Position numbers and translations under genes: made by a program. Below, piece by piece: positions 9,337-19,000 of a stretch of 53,290 nt of DNA. Source of the stretch: Pseudobdellovibrionaceae bacterium (GTDB lineage: Bacteria; Bdellovibrionota; Bdellovibrionia; Bdellovibrionales; Bdellovibrionaceae); the NCBI GenBank assembly GCA_016719575.1, contig JADJYV010000010.1, positions 1 to 53,290 on the forward strand. The letters run 5' to 3'. How positions within the stretch are numbered: position 1 is the stretch's first letter; each line of letters opens with the position of its first letter. The notes below the pieces were generated by a model. The model did no database searches, was not told where the DNA came from, and saw only the letters and a list, made by a program, of their open reading frames with translations.

Positions 9337-9867
9337 TTATTTGTCTTCATGTTGAACTCCTCCAAATATTTCTTTTAAGTAGCCGTTAAATTTTTCTGGT
9401 GAAAATGGTTTGGAGAAAAATGGCGGAGCGTAATCAAAGTTCTTTACGATACTCTTGTATTGTTCGGTGGCGAGGCTAGAGGTGATGACGACATCGACAG
9501 CTGGGTGTCTCTCTCTGACGATCTCCCAAAGCTCGAGGCCTGTCTCTGAGGGTGACAGAAAGTAGTCAGCAATTAACAGATCACACTTTTCTTTTTCTAA
9601 AATATCAAGGGCTTCTTCAATTGAAGTTGCCAAATAGCATCTGATGTCTGGATTGTAGTTTTTAACTATATGTCGCAGGCCAAGAAGAGAAACAGGATCA
9701 TCCTCAACTATGAGAACACGTTTACTGGCTCGGATTTTTTGAAGTTCTAAAAAGTATTGTAGATACTCCGTAAACTCCGAATTTAATTGCGGGTTATCTA
9801 CAAGTTCGGATGCTGGATCTCTATAATAGTGTAGACATTTCGACTTTGTTCCTGAGTCTGACTTCAT
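9337..9867 (-). CDS. Single-domain receiver protein with N-terminal helix
   Basis: Receiver protein of 176 residues when started at ATG 9867, which follows GAGGGGG at good distance. A longer version from TTG 9939 has no ribosome site and is less likely. Residues ~1-48 are probably helical. The receiver runs ~49-170 with E56/D57/D58, phospho-acceptor D101 (LLIADYFLSPSETG), T129 replaced by Ser-Ser, and K153 (FSKPF). No output domain follows, so it may act as a phosphate sink, relay intermediate or protein-protein switch. It lies 80 bp downstream of, and on the same strand as, the OmpR-type regulator at 9947-10642. Confidence 0.88.
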   Translation of the reverse strand: MKSDSGTKSKCLHYYRDPASELVDNPQLNSEFTEYLQYFLELQKIRASKRVLIVEDDPVSLLGLRHIVKNYNPDIRCYLATSIEEALDILEKEKCDLLIADYFLSPSETGLELWEIVRERHPAVDVVITSSLATEQYKSIVKNFDYAPPFFSKPFSPEKFNGYLKEIFGGVQHEDK

Positions 9868-9946
9868 GGAGCCCCCTCTGTCAAAATTATCTGTTGGGGA
9901 TTTCGTGGTGGTATTACGCGCTCGTGAAAAAACCGTCAAAACAGGG

Positions 9947-10642
9947 CTATTTGTTTGTCGTTGTTAGTTTGTAGCCACATCCAAAGATTGTTTCAATTTT
10001 TACTCTAGATCTAGAGATTTTCTTGCGAATATGAGCGATATGGGCGTCGACCGTGCGATTAACGACATGCACTCGGTTGCCCCAAATGTGATTCATTATT
10101 TCATCGCGACTGGTGATCGTTTCTTTATTTTTGGCAAGAAAATTAAAAATTCTGAATTCGAGAGATGTAAAACTAATTGGGATATTTTGGCCTGAGACAT
10201 CGATCAATAGTTTTTGCTCGGCGACATTGATTACGAGGTCTTCTATTTTTAGATTTGCGATTCTTTTGTCATGGTCCTTCAATTTGCGTATTTTGGCTTC
10301 TAATCTCATTCTTAACTCGAGCGGATCAAATGGCTTTTGGATAAAGTCATCTGCTCCATAACTAAATGCCAATGCTTTATTTGCAAGGGACGTTTTTCCA
10401 CTGATAATAAAGATGGCGCTATTGGATTTTAACGACTCTGGGCACTCCACGAGAAGTCGGAGGCCGTCGCCATCTGGAAGTTCAATATCAAGTATTATTG
10501 CGCAGAAGGGGCCCTGTAGGATTTCTTTTTCGGCTTCTCCGATAGTAGAGCAGCAGGTAAGGCTATAATCCTTTAGAATCGATTTGAGGAGGGCTTGTAC
10601 ATCCGGTGCGTCTTCGACAAAAAGAATTTTTTTGTTTTCCAT
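9947..10642 (-). CDS. OmpR/PhoB-type response regulator
   Basis: DNA-binding response regulator of 231 residues from ATG 10642 (MENKKILFVEDAP). A GTG at 10660 would add six residues; neither start shows a clear Shine-Dalgarno site. The receiver at ~1-118 has E10/D11, phospho-acceptor D52 (ILDIELPDGDG), S81 and K103 (QKPF). The winged-helix domain at ~130-230 contains NRTVDAHIAHIRKKI and IFGCGYKL. It is the third OmpR-family member within 4 kb. Divergent from the hybrid kinase at 10949, with ~300 bp between them; that arrangement suggests a cognate pair, but HPt and kinase genes elsewhere in the island could also serve it. Confidence 0.93.
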   Translation of the reverse strand: MENKKILFVEDAPDVQALLKSILKDYSLTCCSTIGEAEKEILQGPFCAIILDIELPDGDGLRLLVECPESLKSNSAIFIISGKTSLANKALAFSYGADDFIQKPFDPLELRMRLEAKIRKLKDHDKRIANLKIEDLVINVAEQKLLIDVSGQNIPISFTSLEFRIFNFLAKNKETITSRDEIMNHIWGNRVHVVNRTVDAHIAHIRKKISRSRVKIETIFGCGYKLTTTNK

Positions 10643-10948
10643 AGTTGGATCATATGACACTCAATTTGATTTTCTGTCAAATTTGGTGGAAACGTTTTTT
10701 GGGGGGGAGCAAAAGTGTGTAATTAATACGAAAGTGTTTATGAATCGATTGAATGAGTTAGAAAACATCATGCCTATTTGTTCAAAGCGACAACGTCGAA
10801 CACAAAATGAAGAATACCTCTTGTTAACAGTTAAATAAAAAGTTATATATGCCGTCACTCTGACAACACGTCGATCTATCTAGTACGTTTCTGCCAATAT
10901 TGCTGATGATTTTTTTTGCCCAGGATTCTATTTTTTCCTAAGGAGTGA

Positions 10949-12538
10949 ATGGGTTTTTTTGCCGCAGAAAGGGCCTGTATGAATAAAACATTTAATCGTA
11001 GCTTTTCATGCAAAAGAATACTTGGTCTGCACTCTCGTTCATCTCGGCTCGACTTTTTAGCACACATATGTCACGAAATTCGAAATCCACTTTTTGGTAT
11101 TGTCGGAACCACGAGTTTGCTTTGTAAAACCACTCTTTCTGAAGAGCAAAAAAAGTATATTCATGTTCTTGAAAGCTCCTCTCGAGGACTGATGGGAATG
11201 GTCGATGATGTTCTTGATTACTCAAAGTTTTCACGCGGAATTTTAGAAGTTCATCAGAGGGACTTTTGTCTTCGCTCAATTACTGCCGATGTTGCTAAGT
11301 TGTTTTCAGGCCCTGCGTCTGAAAAAGGCATATCCTTGGAGTGTTTTTTTGATTCAAATCTTCATGACTTCGGCTATTTCGGCGGGGCAGAGAGGCTTCG
11401 GCAGGTTTTGATAAACTTCGTCAGTAATGGTGTTAAGTACACTGATTCTGGGAATGTTTGTATCTTTTGGAAAGTGGTAAGCGATTCAGAGCGAAGTCAA
11501 GTCGTTCGGTGTGAGGTGCAAGACTCTGGCAGTGGAATATCATCTGAGAGTCGATTGTTAGTGTTTGAGCCTTTTTTTAGGATAGATCACTCATCAAAAG
11601 TTTCTGGAGCCGGTTTGGGGCTTTCAATCAGCAAAATGATCATTGAGCAAATGCGGGGGGAAATTGGCTTAGTGAGTGAAAATAAACAGGGAGCGACCTT
11701 TTGGTTCGAAGTTACTTTGCAAAAATCAGAAAAAAAAGCAATGGAGGATAAGATTATAGACGTTCAAGGGACCGACTTTGATTTCTCACACTTTAAGGTG
11801 TTAGTCGCTGAAGACAACGTAGTGAACCAGAGTATTCTTGGTAAAATGTTTAAAAATATGGGAGTTTCCTATGAAATTGTTAACGATGGCAGAGAGGCTT
11901 TGAATAAATTAAGGCAAGATCAGTATGATCTAATCTTAATGGATTGCTACATGGCTCCCATGAATGGATTCGATACGGCTCAGCTTGTTCGTAGATCACC
12001 AGAGTCTTTTCATAATCTTCCAATATTAGCATTCACGGCAAGCAGTGACCTCACCGATGTCAAACGATGTCTTGAGTCTGGAATGAACGATGTAATTTTA
12101 AAACCAGTGACATATGAGCTGTTACTTGAAAAAGTAAGGTGCTGGTTACAGCGGCGACTCGACGACATTCGTGTTCTCGACGAGTCGGTTTTAGAGAAAA
12201 TACGCACTTCCGATAATTCTGATCAGAGCCTTATTCATATTCTTCTCAAGATGTATCATGAAAATACAGACTCCGATTTTCATCAAATGTTCAAAATGCT
12301 TGGCGAAGGCGATCTAGACGGACTTCGTAAAAGAGCGCACCGGCTTAAGTCCAGCGCCGCCCAGTTGGGAGCCATGAGATTTGAGAAGTACTGTCACTTA
12401 ATGGAGTGTGCAAAGGATTTGGATAGGGCGAAAGCAATCAGGTTGTTTCGAAGGATGGTTGCTGAACACGGCAGATCGCTTGAAAAATTTCGAAGTTATT
12501 GTCAAAAAATTGATCAAAACTCTGCCGCTTTGATTTGA
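10949..12538 (+). CDS. Soluble hybrid histidine kinase with receiver and HPt domain
   Basis: Full phosphorelay protein of 529 residues without membrane segments. HisKA carries His42 (CHEIRNP). HATPase_c at ~145-258 has N160 (INFVSNGVKYT), DSGSGI and GAGLGLS. The receiver at ~282-400 has E288/D289, phospho-acceptor D332 (LMDCYMAPMNG) and K385 (LKP). A C-terminal HPt domain has His464 (RAHRLKSSAAQLG). There is no sensor domain: only ~35 residues precede the HisKA box, so it needs an outside input such as a partner protein. ATG 10949 follows AAGGAG with a tight 3-base gap; ATG 10979 is an alternative that would still keep the kinase core. It has everything needed to pass phosphate from ATP to the stand-alone response regulators next door. 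Confidence 0.92.
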   Translation: MGFFAAERACMNKTFNRSFSCKRILGLHSRSSRLDFLAHICHEIRNPLFGIVGTTSLLCKTTLSEEQKKYIHVLESSSRGLMGMVDDVLDYSKFSRGILEVHQRDFCLRSITADVAKLFSGPASEKGISLECFFDSNLHDFGYFGGAERLRQVLINFVSNGVKYTDSGNVCIFWKVVSDSERSQVVRCEVQDSGSGISSESRLLVFEPFFRIDHSSKVSGAGLGLSISKMIIEQMRGEIGLVSENKQGATFWFEVTLQKSEKKAMEDKIIDVQGTDFDFSHFKVLVAEDNVVNQSILGKMFKNMGVSYEIVNDGREALNKLRQDQYDLILMDCYMAPMNGFDTAQLVRRSPESFHNLPILAFTASSDLTDVKRCLESGMNDVILKPVTYELLLEKVRCWLQRRLDDIRVLDESVLEKIRTSDNSDQSLIHILLKMYHENTDSDFHQMFKMLGEGDLDGLRKRAHRLKSSAAQLGAMRFEKYCHLMECAKDLDRAKAIRLFRRMVAEHGRSLEKFRSYCQKIDQNSAALI

Positions 12539-12702
12539 GACAGTTCAAGTGCTTGTATTTAGTCTTTAAAACAAAAGTTTCTTATCGAAGAAAAACAACA
12601 GTCGATGGGTCATGGGACCATAGGGTACTCTTACTCTATCGGTAAAAAAGTTATAAACCCCAACGGAATGGGGGTGCAAGGTGAAACATCGATTGTTTCC
12701 GG

Positions 12703-12732
12703 GGGGAGGATTAAAATTCTCCCCTTTGTTTT
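12703..12732 (+). terminator. Probable intrinsic terminator downstream of the soluble hybrid kinase
   Basis: GGGGAG (12703-12708) pairs with CTCCCC (12719-12724) around a 10-base loop, followed by TTTGTTTTT. It would stop plus-strand transcription before it enters the convergent nuclease gene. The 165 bp between the kinase stop and this hairpin hold no recognisable gene; a small CCCC/GGGG hairpin lies at ~12657-12672. Confidence 0.6.
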
Positions 12733-13667
12733 TAACGATTGTTATTTTGAAGCGATGAGCAAAGACCAAGGTTGTTTCTGATGTTGGACCTTTGTTTTCT
12801 TAACTCGCTGTCAGAAAGAGTAAAATTACTAGGGTTGCAGCCATTGTCTTTTACCAGTTGGCGGATAGCTGCAACTTCGGACGGAGACAAATTGAGTCTC
12901 CAAATAAGCTTTATCTTAAGCCAATTTTCAATGTATTCGCAGCGGTAAGATAGATTGGGTGGCACATACCCGTCAGGGGCGCGATCTCCCTTTCGCATAT
13001 TTTCAATACCATTTGAGCTGATCAGATGGAACTTGGTTCCCATATAGTTTGCATAAAGACACCGAGCTTGAAAATCCCATTCCCATGCCCCAGAATCATA
13101 GGCATTTTTAAGCGGAACCATATGGTCGATCTGAATATCTCGCGACTCGATAAATTTTCGTCCGGTGTAAGAGTCACTCCATGCGCCTTTATCGACAATA
13201 CAGTGATTGTTTTCTCGGTAGCTAATGGGCCCTTCGGCATCACGCAAAAGGACCTTTGCTCGGGTATTAAAACAACTCTCGTCCGTGGGATCATTAATCC
13301 AGCGACCAAAGTGAGCGCGCCGACTGTATTTTTCTGGAGGAGACGAGGGGGCGTCTGGGTGCAGTGTCCAATTTAACAAGCTGAGTGTAAATTCTCGAGC
13401 TTTCACGACCATGGCTTTAAAAGAAAAGGGTTCAACAGCAACAGTGTCTAAAGTTTCTGCGACATCAACATGAGATGGCTGAACATCTTGAGATTCGTCG
13501 ATAGTATAATACTCACTGGGGTCACGGAGATCGTGATCAAAGGAGTTATTGGCTGAAACCTGTGGCTCCCAGAAAAAGGAAGACCCAAGAAAAACAGCGA
13601 AGAGAATAGAAGTCCTGACAGTTAAAGACTTGTTTTTGGCCGCAAGGCCTGTGGGCAGCATTCGCAT
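12732..13667 (-). CDS. Secreted HNH-family nuclease (DUF1524/GmrSD C-terminal type)
   Basis: Protein of 311 residues from ATG 13667, the start that places a signal peptide (TSILFAVFLGSSFFWEPQVSA) near the N-terminus; in-frame upstream starts such as TTG 13751 would bury it. The C-terminal ~200 residues match the secreted HNH pattern: RDAEGPISY, CIVDKGAWSDSYTG, the catalytic-metal IDHMVPLKNAYDSGAWEW segment, then NGIENMRKGDRAPDGYVPP and YRCEYIENW. Family members cut DNA; here the enzyme would act outside the cell or in prey. The ~100 residues between signal peptide and nuclease domain are unrecognised. The gene stands alone and is divergent from the TetR regulator at 13930. Confidence 0.8.
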   Translation of the reverse strand: MRMLPTGLAAKNKSLTVRTSILFAVFLGSSFFWEPQVSANNSFDHDLRDPSEYYTIDESQDVQPSHVDVAETLDTVAVEPFSFKAMVVKAREFTLSLLNWTLHPDAPSSPPEKYSRRAHFGRWINDPTDESCFNTRAKVLLRDAEGPISYRENNHCIVDKGAWSDSYTGRKFIESRDIQIDHMVPLKNAYDSGAWEWDFQARCLYANYMGTKFHLISSNGIENMRKGDRAPDGYVPPNLSYRCEYIENWLKIKLIWRLNLSPSEVAAIRQLVKDNGCNPSNFTLSDSELRKQRSNIRNNLGLCSSLQNNNR

Positions 13668-13890
13668 TGAGAACTCATCCCCTCTTTTGGAGTTCAAAAA
13701 ACCAAGTGTCCGGTCGATCATTATTAACCGTAATTTTTCTGAGAGTTTCAAGAAAAAAAGTGTTTGGAAATTGTTAGCAATTGGTCGAGGCGCAGCAATG
13801 TTTAATAATATAGCGCATTATTGTTAAAATCGAAGGACTTTGCTGCGAAAATACCCAGCATTTTGTCTAAAACTAAAACGAGTGTTTAAA

Positions 13891-13921
13891 ACGTTTGATT
13901 TAAACGGACGTTTGAATTAAA
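13891..13921. promoter_or_regulatory. Candidate TetR operator: 17-bp-spaced direct repeats with internal palindromes
   Basis: Two near-identical 14-mers, ACGTTTGATTTAAA (13891-13904) and ACGTTTGAATTAAA (13908-13921), are spaced exactly 17 bp apart, just before the TetR gene at 13930. They overlap the palindromes AAACGTTT and AAACGGACGTTT and the inverted pair GTTTAAA/TTTAAAC. This is the expected place and size for an autoregulatory TetR dimer site. Confidence 0.5.
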
Positions 13922-13929
13922 TTAGTTCT

Positions 13930-14568
13930 ATGGCAAACACCAAATCGGTCGATTTAGGGCCTCGACAACGCCTTCTAGAAGTGGCAGCCAAGCTGTTCGC
14001 TGATCGAGGCCTTGACGGGACAAGTGTTCGAGACATCGCAAAAGAATCGGGACTTAATCTTAGCCTCGTCAGCTACTATTTTGGCGGAAAAGAGGGGCTT
14101 TATTTGGAGCTCATCAGGAGCTTTGCTTTAAATATTGCAACCGAGTTAGAAAGAGTGATTCTTTTATTTGAAGGTGAGGAGCCAAGTTCGGGGACTATTA
14201 AAAAGTTTCTCTCGGCTCTAGTTGAGGCCTACTCGGAGATCCGATCCTCACATCCTCAAATTGGAAAAATCCTTCAGCGTGAACGCGTGGCCGGACTTCC
14301 CCACGCTTGCGAAATATATGAGAAGACCTTTGCCCCTGTGGCAGAGGCTTTGGTTCAACAAATCGTCAAGGCTCAAAAAAAGGGTTTTGTACGCAAAGAT
14401 ATCAATCCATTGCTCATTGTTATTTTTTTACAAGAAAGCATTATAGGCTTTCATAATTTAATGGAGTGTCCGCTACAGATGACTCAATCTCCCTTAGTTA
14501 AAACAAAAAACTTTAAGGACTTTCAAAATCAACTGGTAAATATTTTTCTGAACGGAATTCTCGTATGA
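13930..14568 (+). CDS. TetR-family repressor, likely regulator of the RND efflux operon
   Basis: Protein of 212 residues. The TetR DNA-binding domain covers ~10-58 (RQRLLEVAAKLFADRGLDG, then TSVRDIAKESGLNLSLVSYYF and GGKEGLYLELI). The C-terminal ligand and dimer domain at ~75-205 resembles CecR-type regulators (IGKILQRERV, FVRKDINPLL). The start is ATG 13930; no strong ribosome site is visible. Its last bases overlap the start of the outer-membrane efflux gene (ATGA at 14565-14568), so it is the first gene of the efflux operon. It probably represses the operon until a substrate binds; direct repeats that could be its operator lie immediately upstream. Confidence 0.92.
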   Translation: MANTKSVDLGPRQRLLEVAAKLFADRGLDGTSVRDIAKESGLNLSLVSYYFGGKEGLYLELIRSFALNIATELERVILLFEGEEPSSGTIKKFLSALVEAYSEIRSSHPQIGKILQRERVAGLPHACEIYEKTFAPVAEALVQQIVKAQKKGFVRKDINPLLIVIFLQESIIGFHNLMECPLQMTQSPLVKTKNFKDFQNQLVNIFLNGILV

Positions 14569-15986
14569 AACGTTTATTATCATTAAGCATTTTTGTGGTT
14601 GGCCTTTTGCCTGCAAGTATCTATGCGATGACTTTGGAAGAGTACCTAGTGGGCGTGATGAAAAAGAACAAAGAGTTTCAGTCCTATGATCTTGGCAAAG
14701 AGATTGCTGAAGACCGCCGCGTGGCGGGCGATCTTAGCTTGTCGCCAGTTTTGACTTTAGATGGTGGCTATTTAAGCGACGCGAAGCTGCCACAAACAAG
14801 TGGCGGCACGAAGCTTGTCGCGAGCCAATACAATGTCGGATTAAGTAAACAATATGCATCGGGCACTTCCTTGGGAGTCACTGGAAATTTACAACAGCTG
14901 CGGATTTCAAATCCAGTTTTACCGACGGTTCCTGGAGATTATTCGACAGGGACGCTGGGGGTTCAGATTGTACAATCCTTATGGAAGAACTCTTTCGGTC
15001 ACGGGACCCGTCTGCGGCAAGAGAGAGAAACCCTCACTGCAACTCTTGAAAAAGAAAGTTTTAATTTAAAACAAAGGCAAATTCTTTATGCTGCAGAGAG
15101 CGCTTATTGGGACTATCTCTACCTTCAAGAGGAACTTGTACAAAAATCGGATTCACTTGAGAGAGCGAAGCGCATTGAGGCTTGGTTAAAGCGCCGATAC
15201 CGGGATGGGATCAATGACAAGGCTGATTTTTTAAACGCTCAGGCTTTAACTGCTTCTAGAGAGCTTTCTTTATCAATTATTAGAGATCAGGCCTTGGCAT
15301 CAGAAAAAGTTCTCCGAGATTTTTTGGAGATGAATACGGATGAAAAGGTGCCATCATTTTCTTCTGATTTTAAACAGACTCGTAGAATTAATGAATTTCT
15401 TACTGGAGTGCCATCGGGGAGAATTGTTCGACTTGATGCACACCTGTCTGAGCTTGAGGCGAGAATGAAATCTTTTGCTGCCAAAGAGACTAAAGACAGT
15501 CTGCGACCCGATTTAACATTTCAGGGGAGTTATGCAACAAACTCTTACAGCACACTTTCAACGAACGATGCTTTGAGCCGTATTAGCAAGGCTGAGACTC
15601 CGACGGTGCAGTTGGGAATCAAACTGAGTTATATGTTTGACTCGGAATCGAAGGTTTCTAAAGAGGCCTTGTCTAGAAAAGAAGCTTTGGCAGCTCAGAT
15701 ACAGAGCGAAAAAAAGGCCCTCGAAAGCGAATCGTCTTGGCTAGAATTGCAACGTCGTTACGGCGAACTCTTAAAACAAATTGAAACCGCAGAGCGGTTG
15801 AATAAGATCCAGCTAAGCCGCGCCAAAGAATTGACATTGAAATTAAGCCGGGGCCGAGCAGTGACTTCGGATGTTGTAACTTCTGAGGAAGAGGCCTCAT
15901 CGTCCTCTTTGTCTTTAAATAGAATGCGTGCAGAAGCGCGCAAGATCGAAGCTCAAAGTCGTTTGTTTATCAGATTGAACCAATAA
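14565..15986 (+). CDS. TolC-family outer-membrane efflux protein
   Basis: Protein of 473 residues with a signal peptide (MKRLLSLSIFVVGLLPASIYA). It continues with the long helical and beta-barrel pattern of the OEP family, two homologous halves at ~25-230 and ~270-470. In the trimer it forms the duct across the outer membrane and periplasm. Length fits the family. The gene starts in a 4-bp overlap with the TetR gene and is followed 16 bp later by the RND pump gene. The order outer-membrane protein then pump, with no membrane-fusion protein between or after them, is unusual. Confidence 0.88.
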   Translation: MKRLLSLSIFVVGLLPASIYAMTLEEYLVGVMKKNKEFQSYDLGKEIAEDRRVAGDLSLSPVLTLDGGYLSDAKLPQTSGGTKLVASQYNVGLSKQYASGTSLGVTGNLQQLRISNPVLPTVPGDYSTGTLGVQIVQSLWKNSFGHGTRLRQERETLTATLEKESFNLKQRQILYAAESAYWDYLYLQEELVQKSDSLERAKRIEAWLKRRYRDGINDKADFLNAQALTASRELSLSIIRDQALASEKVLRDFLEMNTDEKVPSFSSDFKQTRRINEFLTGVPSGRIVRLDAHLSELEARMKSFAAKETKDSLRPDLTFQGSYATNSYSTLSTNDALSRISKAETPTVQLGIKLSYMFDSESKVSKEALSRKEALAAQIQSEKKALESESSWLELQRRYGELLKQIETAERLNKIQLSRAKELTLKLSRGRAVTSDVVTSEEEASSSSLSLNRMRAEARKIEAQSRLFIRLNQ

Positions 15987-16002
15987 GCTAGGTGGAATAA
16001 TT

Positions 16003-19000
16003 ATGACCTTACCGGAACTTTCTATAAAAAGACCCATTTTTATTATTTGCGTGGTAGCTTTGATGCTGATTTTGGGTGTTATCAGCCTATTTAAAATGCC
16101 GGTTGATCTATTTCCGGATGTGACGTTTCCAATTGTAGCGGTCCAAGTAACCTATCCCGGAGCCTCTCCCGTGGATCTTGAGAAGCAGGTATCCAAAATA
16201 ATTGAAGATGAACTCGGAAGTTTGTCGGGTCTCAAAACCATGACCTCCAACAATTTGGACTCTGTGGCGATGATCGTTTTAGAGTTTCGGCTCGGTACAG
16301 ATATCAAAGAAGCCGAACAGCAAATTCGCAACCGGATCGGCAATATTCGTAGGTCCCTGCCTAGTGATATTTATGAACCGGTTATTTACCGATTTGACCC
16401 TGCAGATCAGCCGATTATCACTTTGGCTGTGACCTCCTCCTTGCCAACGGGCCAAGCCTATGATGTCGCAAATGAAATGATTAAACCACAGTTTGAGCGC
16501 CTCAACGATATTGGCCAGGTAAAAGTCGTGGGCGGCCGTAAAACTGAAGTTCATGTTTTGGTCGATAAAAAAGCCATTCAGGATCGGCAAATATCGATGA
16601 TTCAAATTTCTCGAAGAATTGAAGAAACATCAAAGGATATTCCTATCGGCAAGGTGGAAAATCCTAAGAATGAATTGGTTATGCGTACGAACGGCGAATT
16701 CTCTTCAATTGACGAGATAAAAAATGTCAATGTGAGCTTCATCGGATCAGATAGAGCTGTTCTTCTCAAGGATGTCGCTCGTGTTGAGAGGGGACTTGAA
16801 GATCAGAAAAATTTAGCATCAATAAAGGGCGAGCCTGCGCTCCTGCTGCAAGTCTACAAGCAATCGGGATCGAACACCGTGGCCGTGACCGATGCCGTAA
16901 AGAAGAACCTTGAAAAAGTGAATGTCTTTTTGAAAGAGAAAAAGATTGACGCCAAAGTTCAGGTCGTTCGAGATATGTCGCGACCGATCCGCCTAAATGT
17001 TGCGGATGTTTACGAATCGATTCTGATCGGCGTCGTACTTTGTATTCTCGTTGTTTTTTTATTTTTAGGATCGGGAAGATCAACTTTTATTACCGGAATG
17101 GCCCTTCCGAATTCTTTGTTGGGTGGATTTATTGTCATGTATACGATGGGTTTTTCTATCAATATGATGACCCTGTTAGCGCTTTCACTCGCCGTGGGTC
17201 TGTTGATCGATGACGCGATCGTTGTTCGTGAAAATATTTTTCGACACATGGAGATGGGAAAATCCCCCAAGAGTGCCGCTATCGAAGGCACCGCAGAAGT
17301 GGCGCAAGCGGTTATTGCGACCACGCTTGTTGTGATTGCGGTGTTTGGCCCGATCTCTTTTTTACAGGGAATTATTGGTCAGTTCTTCAAGCAATTCGGT
17401 CTCACCATTGTCTTTATGATGCTAATTTCTTTATTTGATGCCTTTACTGTCGCTCCAATGCTCTCTGCGTATATGGCCTCTCCTGTTGAACATGAGAAAG
17501 AGAAAAAGGGATTTGTTGGTCGATTGTTGAACAGCTTTGATCGTATGCAAACCAAACTTGAGGACTGGTATGAGGTTGTTCTTAAGAAGACTTTAAAGTT
17601 TCCAAAGACAGTCTTGATTTTGTCCGTGGTTATATTCGCAGCCTGCATGGCAACCACGGCGCTGATACCGAAAACATTTTTGCCATCTCCGGACAATGGA
17701 GAATTTGCCGTCACTATTGAAATGCCAGTTGGAACGTCTTTACAGGGAACGTCTGATTTTACAAAAAACATTGAAAAGATTTTGAGCCAAGATCCTTCTT
17801 CAGAGATGGTTTTGACAACAGTGGGTTCTGGTAACAACGAAGCAAATAAGGCCTATTTGTTTGTGCGTTTAGTTGAGAGAAAAAAACGCTCGATGACAAC
17901 AACCCAAACAAAGTCTCAATTTCGTGAATTATTTAAGCCGTTTGCTAAGGATGCAATTGTCGAAATTGGGGATATTGATGCTGTCAATAGCGGTCAAAAA
18001 CCGTTCAATTTAAACATCACAGGGGATGATCTCGAGCTTTTGAGCTCGTACGCGAATAAACTCAAGTCGAGACTTCAGAAAATCCCAGGTCTTGTCGATG
18101 TTGATACAAATTTTCGAGTAGGGAAGCCAGAATTTCATGTGGCATTTGATCGCAAAAAAACCGAATCACTTGGAGTGTCAACGGTGACGGCTGGGGCGGA
18201 GCTTCGTAATCGAACTGAAGGTTCTGAAGCGGCGGTTTATCGAGAAAATGGAATCGAATATAAAGTACGAGTGCGGTTCGAACCTCAATACCGCGACTTG
18301 AGAGAACAATTTAGCACCACATTTGTTCCTAATCAGAACTTCAACATGATCCCCCTTCAAAGAATTGCCAGAGCTGAAGATAGCACGGGCTATTCGCAAA
18401 TCAATCGTCAGAATAAAGGGCGATTTATCAATTTGTCGGCAAATTTGGGAGCCAATGGCTCACTGGGTACAATTACAACTCAGGTTGAAGAGATACTTAA
18501 GTCTGAATTGCCGCCGCCACCGGGTGTGGACTGTCGTTTCAAGGGCCAGGCTGAGGATTTTCAAGATTTGATTTCGAGTATGCTGCTAGCAATATTCCTA
18601 GGTGTTTTGTTTATATATTTGGTGCTCGCGTCTTTGTATGAAAGTTTTATCACGCCTTTCACAATTTTATTAGCCTTGCCACTTGCGATGTGCGGCGCAA
18701 TGCTGGGGCTTCTGGTTTTTGGTAAAAGCATCGACATCTTCTCGCTGATCGGGATTGTTTTGCTCTTAGGTGTGGTGGCGAAGAACTCTATTCTGCTTGT
18801 CGATTATACAAAGCAGATGGAAGAAGCAGGGATGGCACGTTCTGAGGCGCTATTAAAGGCTTGTCGAACCCGTCTGCGTCCAATTTTGATGACCTCGCTG
18901 GCCTTGATTGCTGGAATGGTTCCAATAGCCATTGGATTAAATGAGGCGAGTGCGATGAGAACTTCGATGGGAGTTGCAATTATCGGAGGATTGGTGAGTT

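Noticed and set aside
12566..12769. 67-residue minus-strand frame next to the nuclease gene
   Set aside because: It overlaps the terminator and the nuclease stop, has no ribosome site and has no recognisable features.
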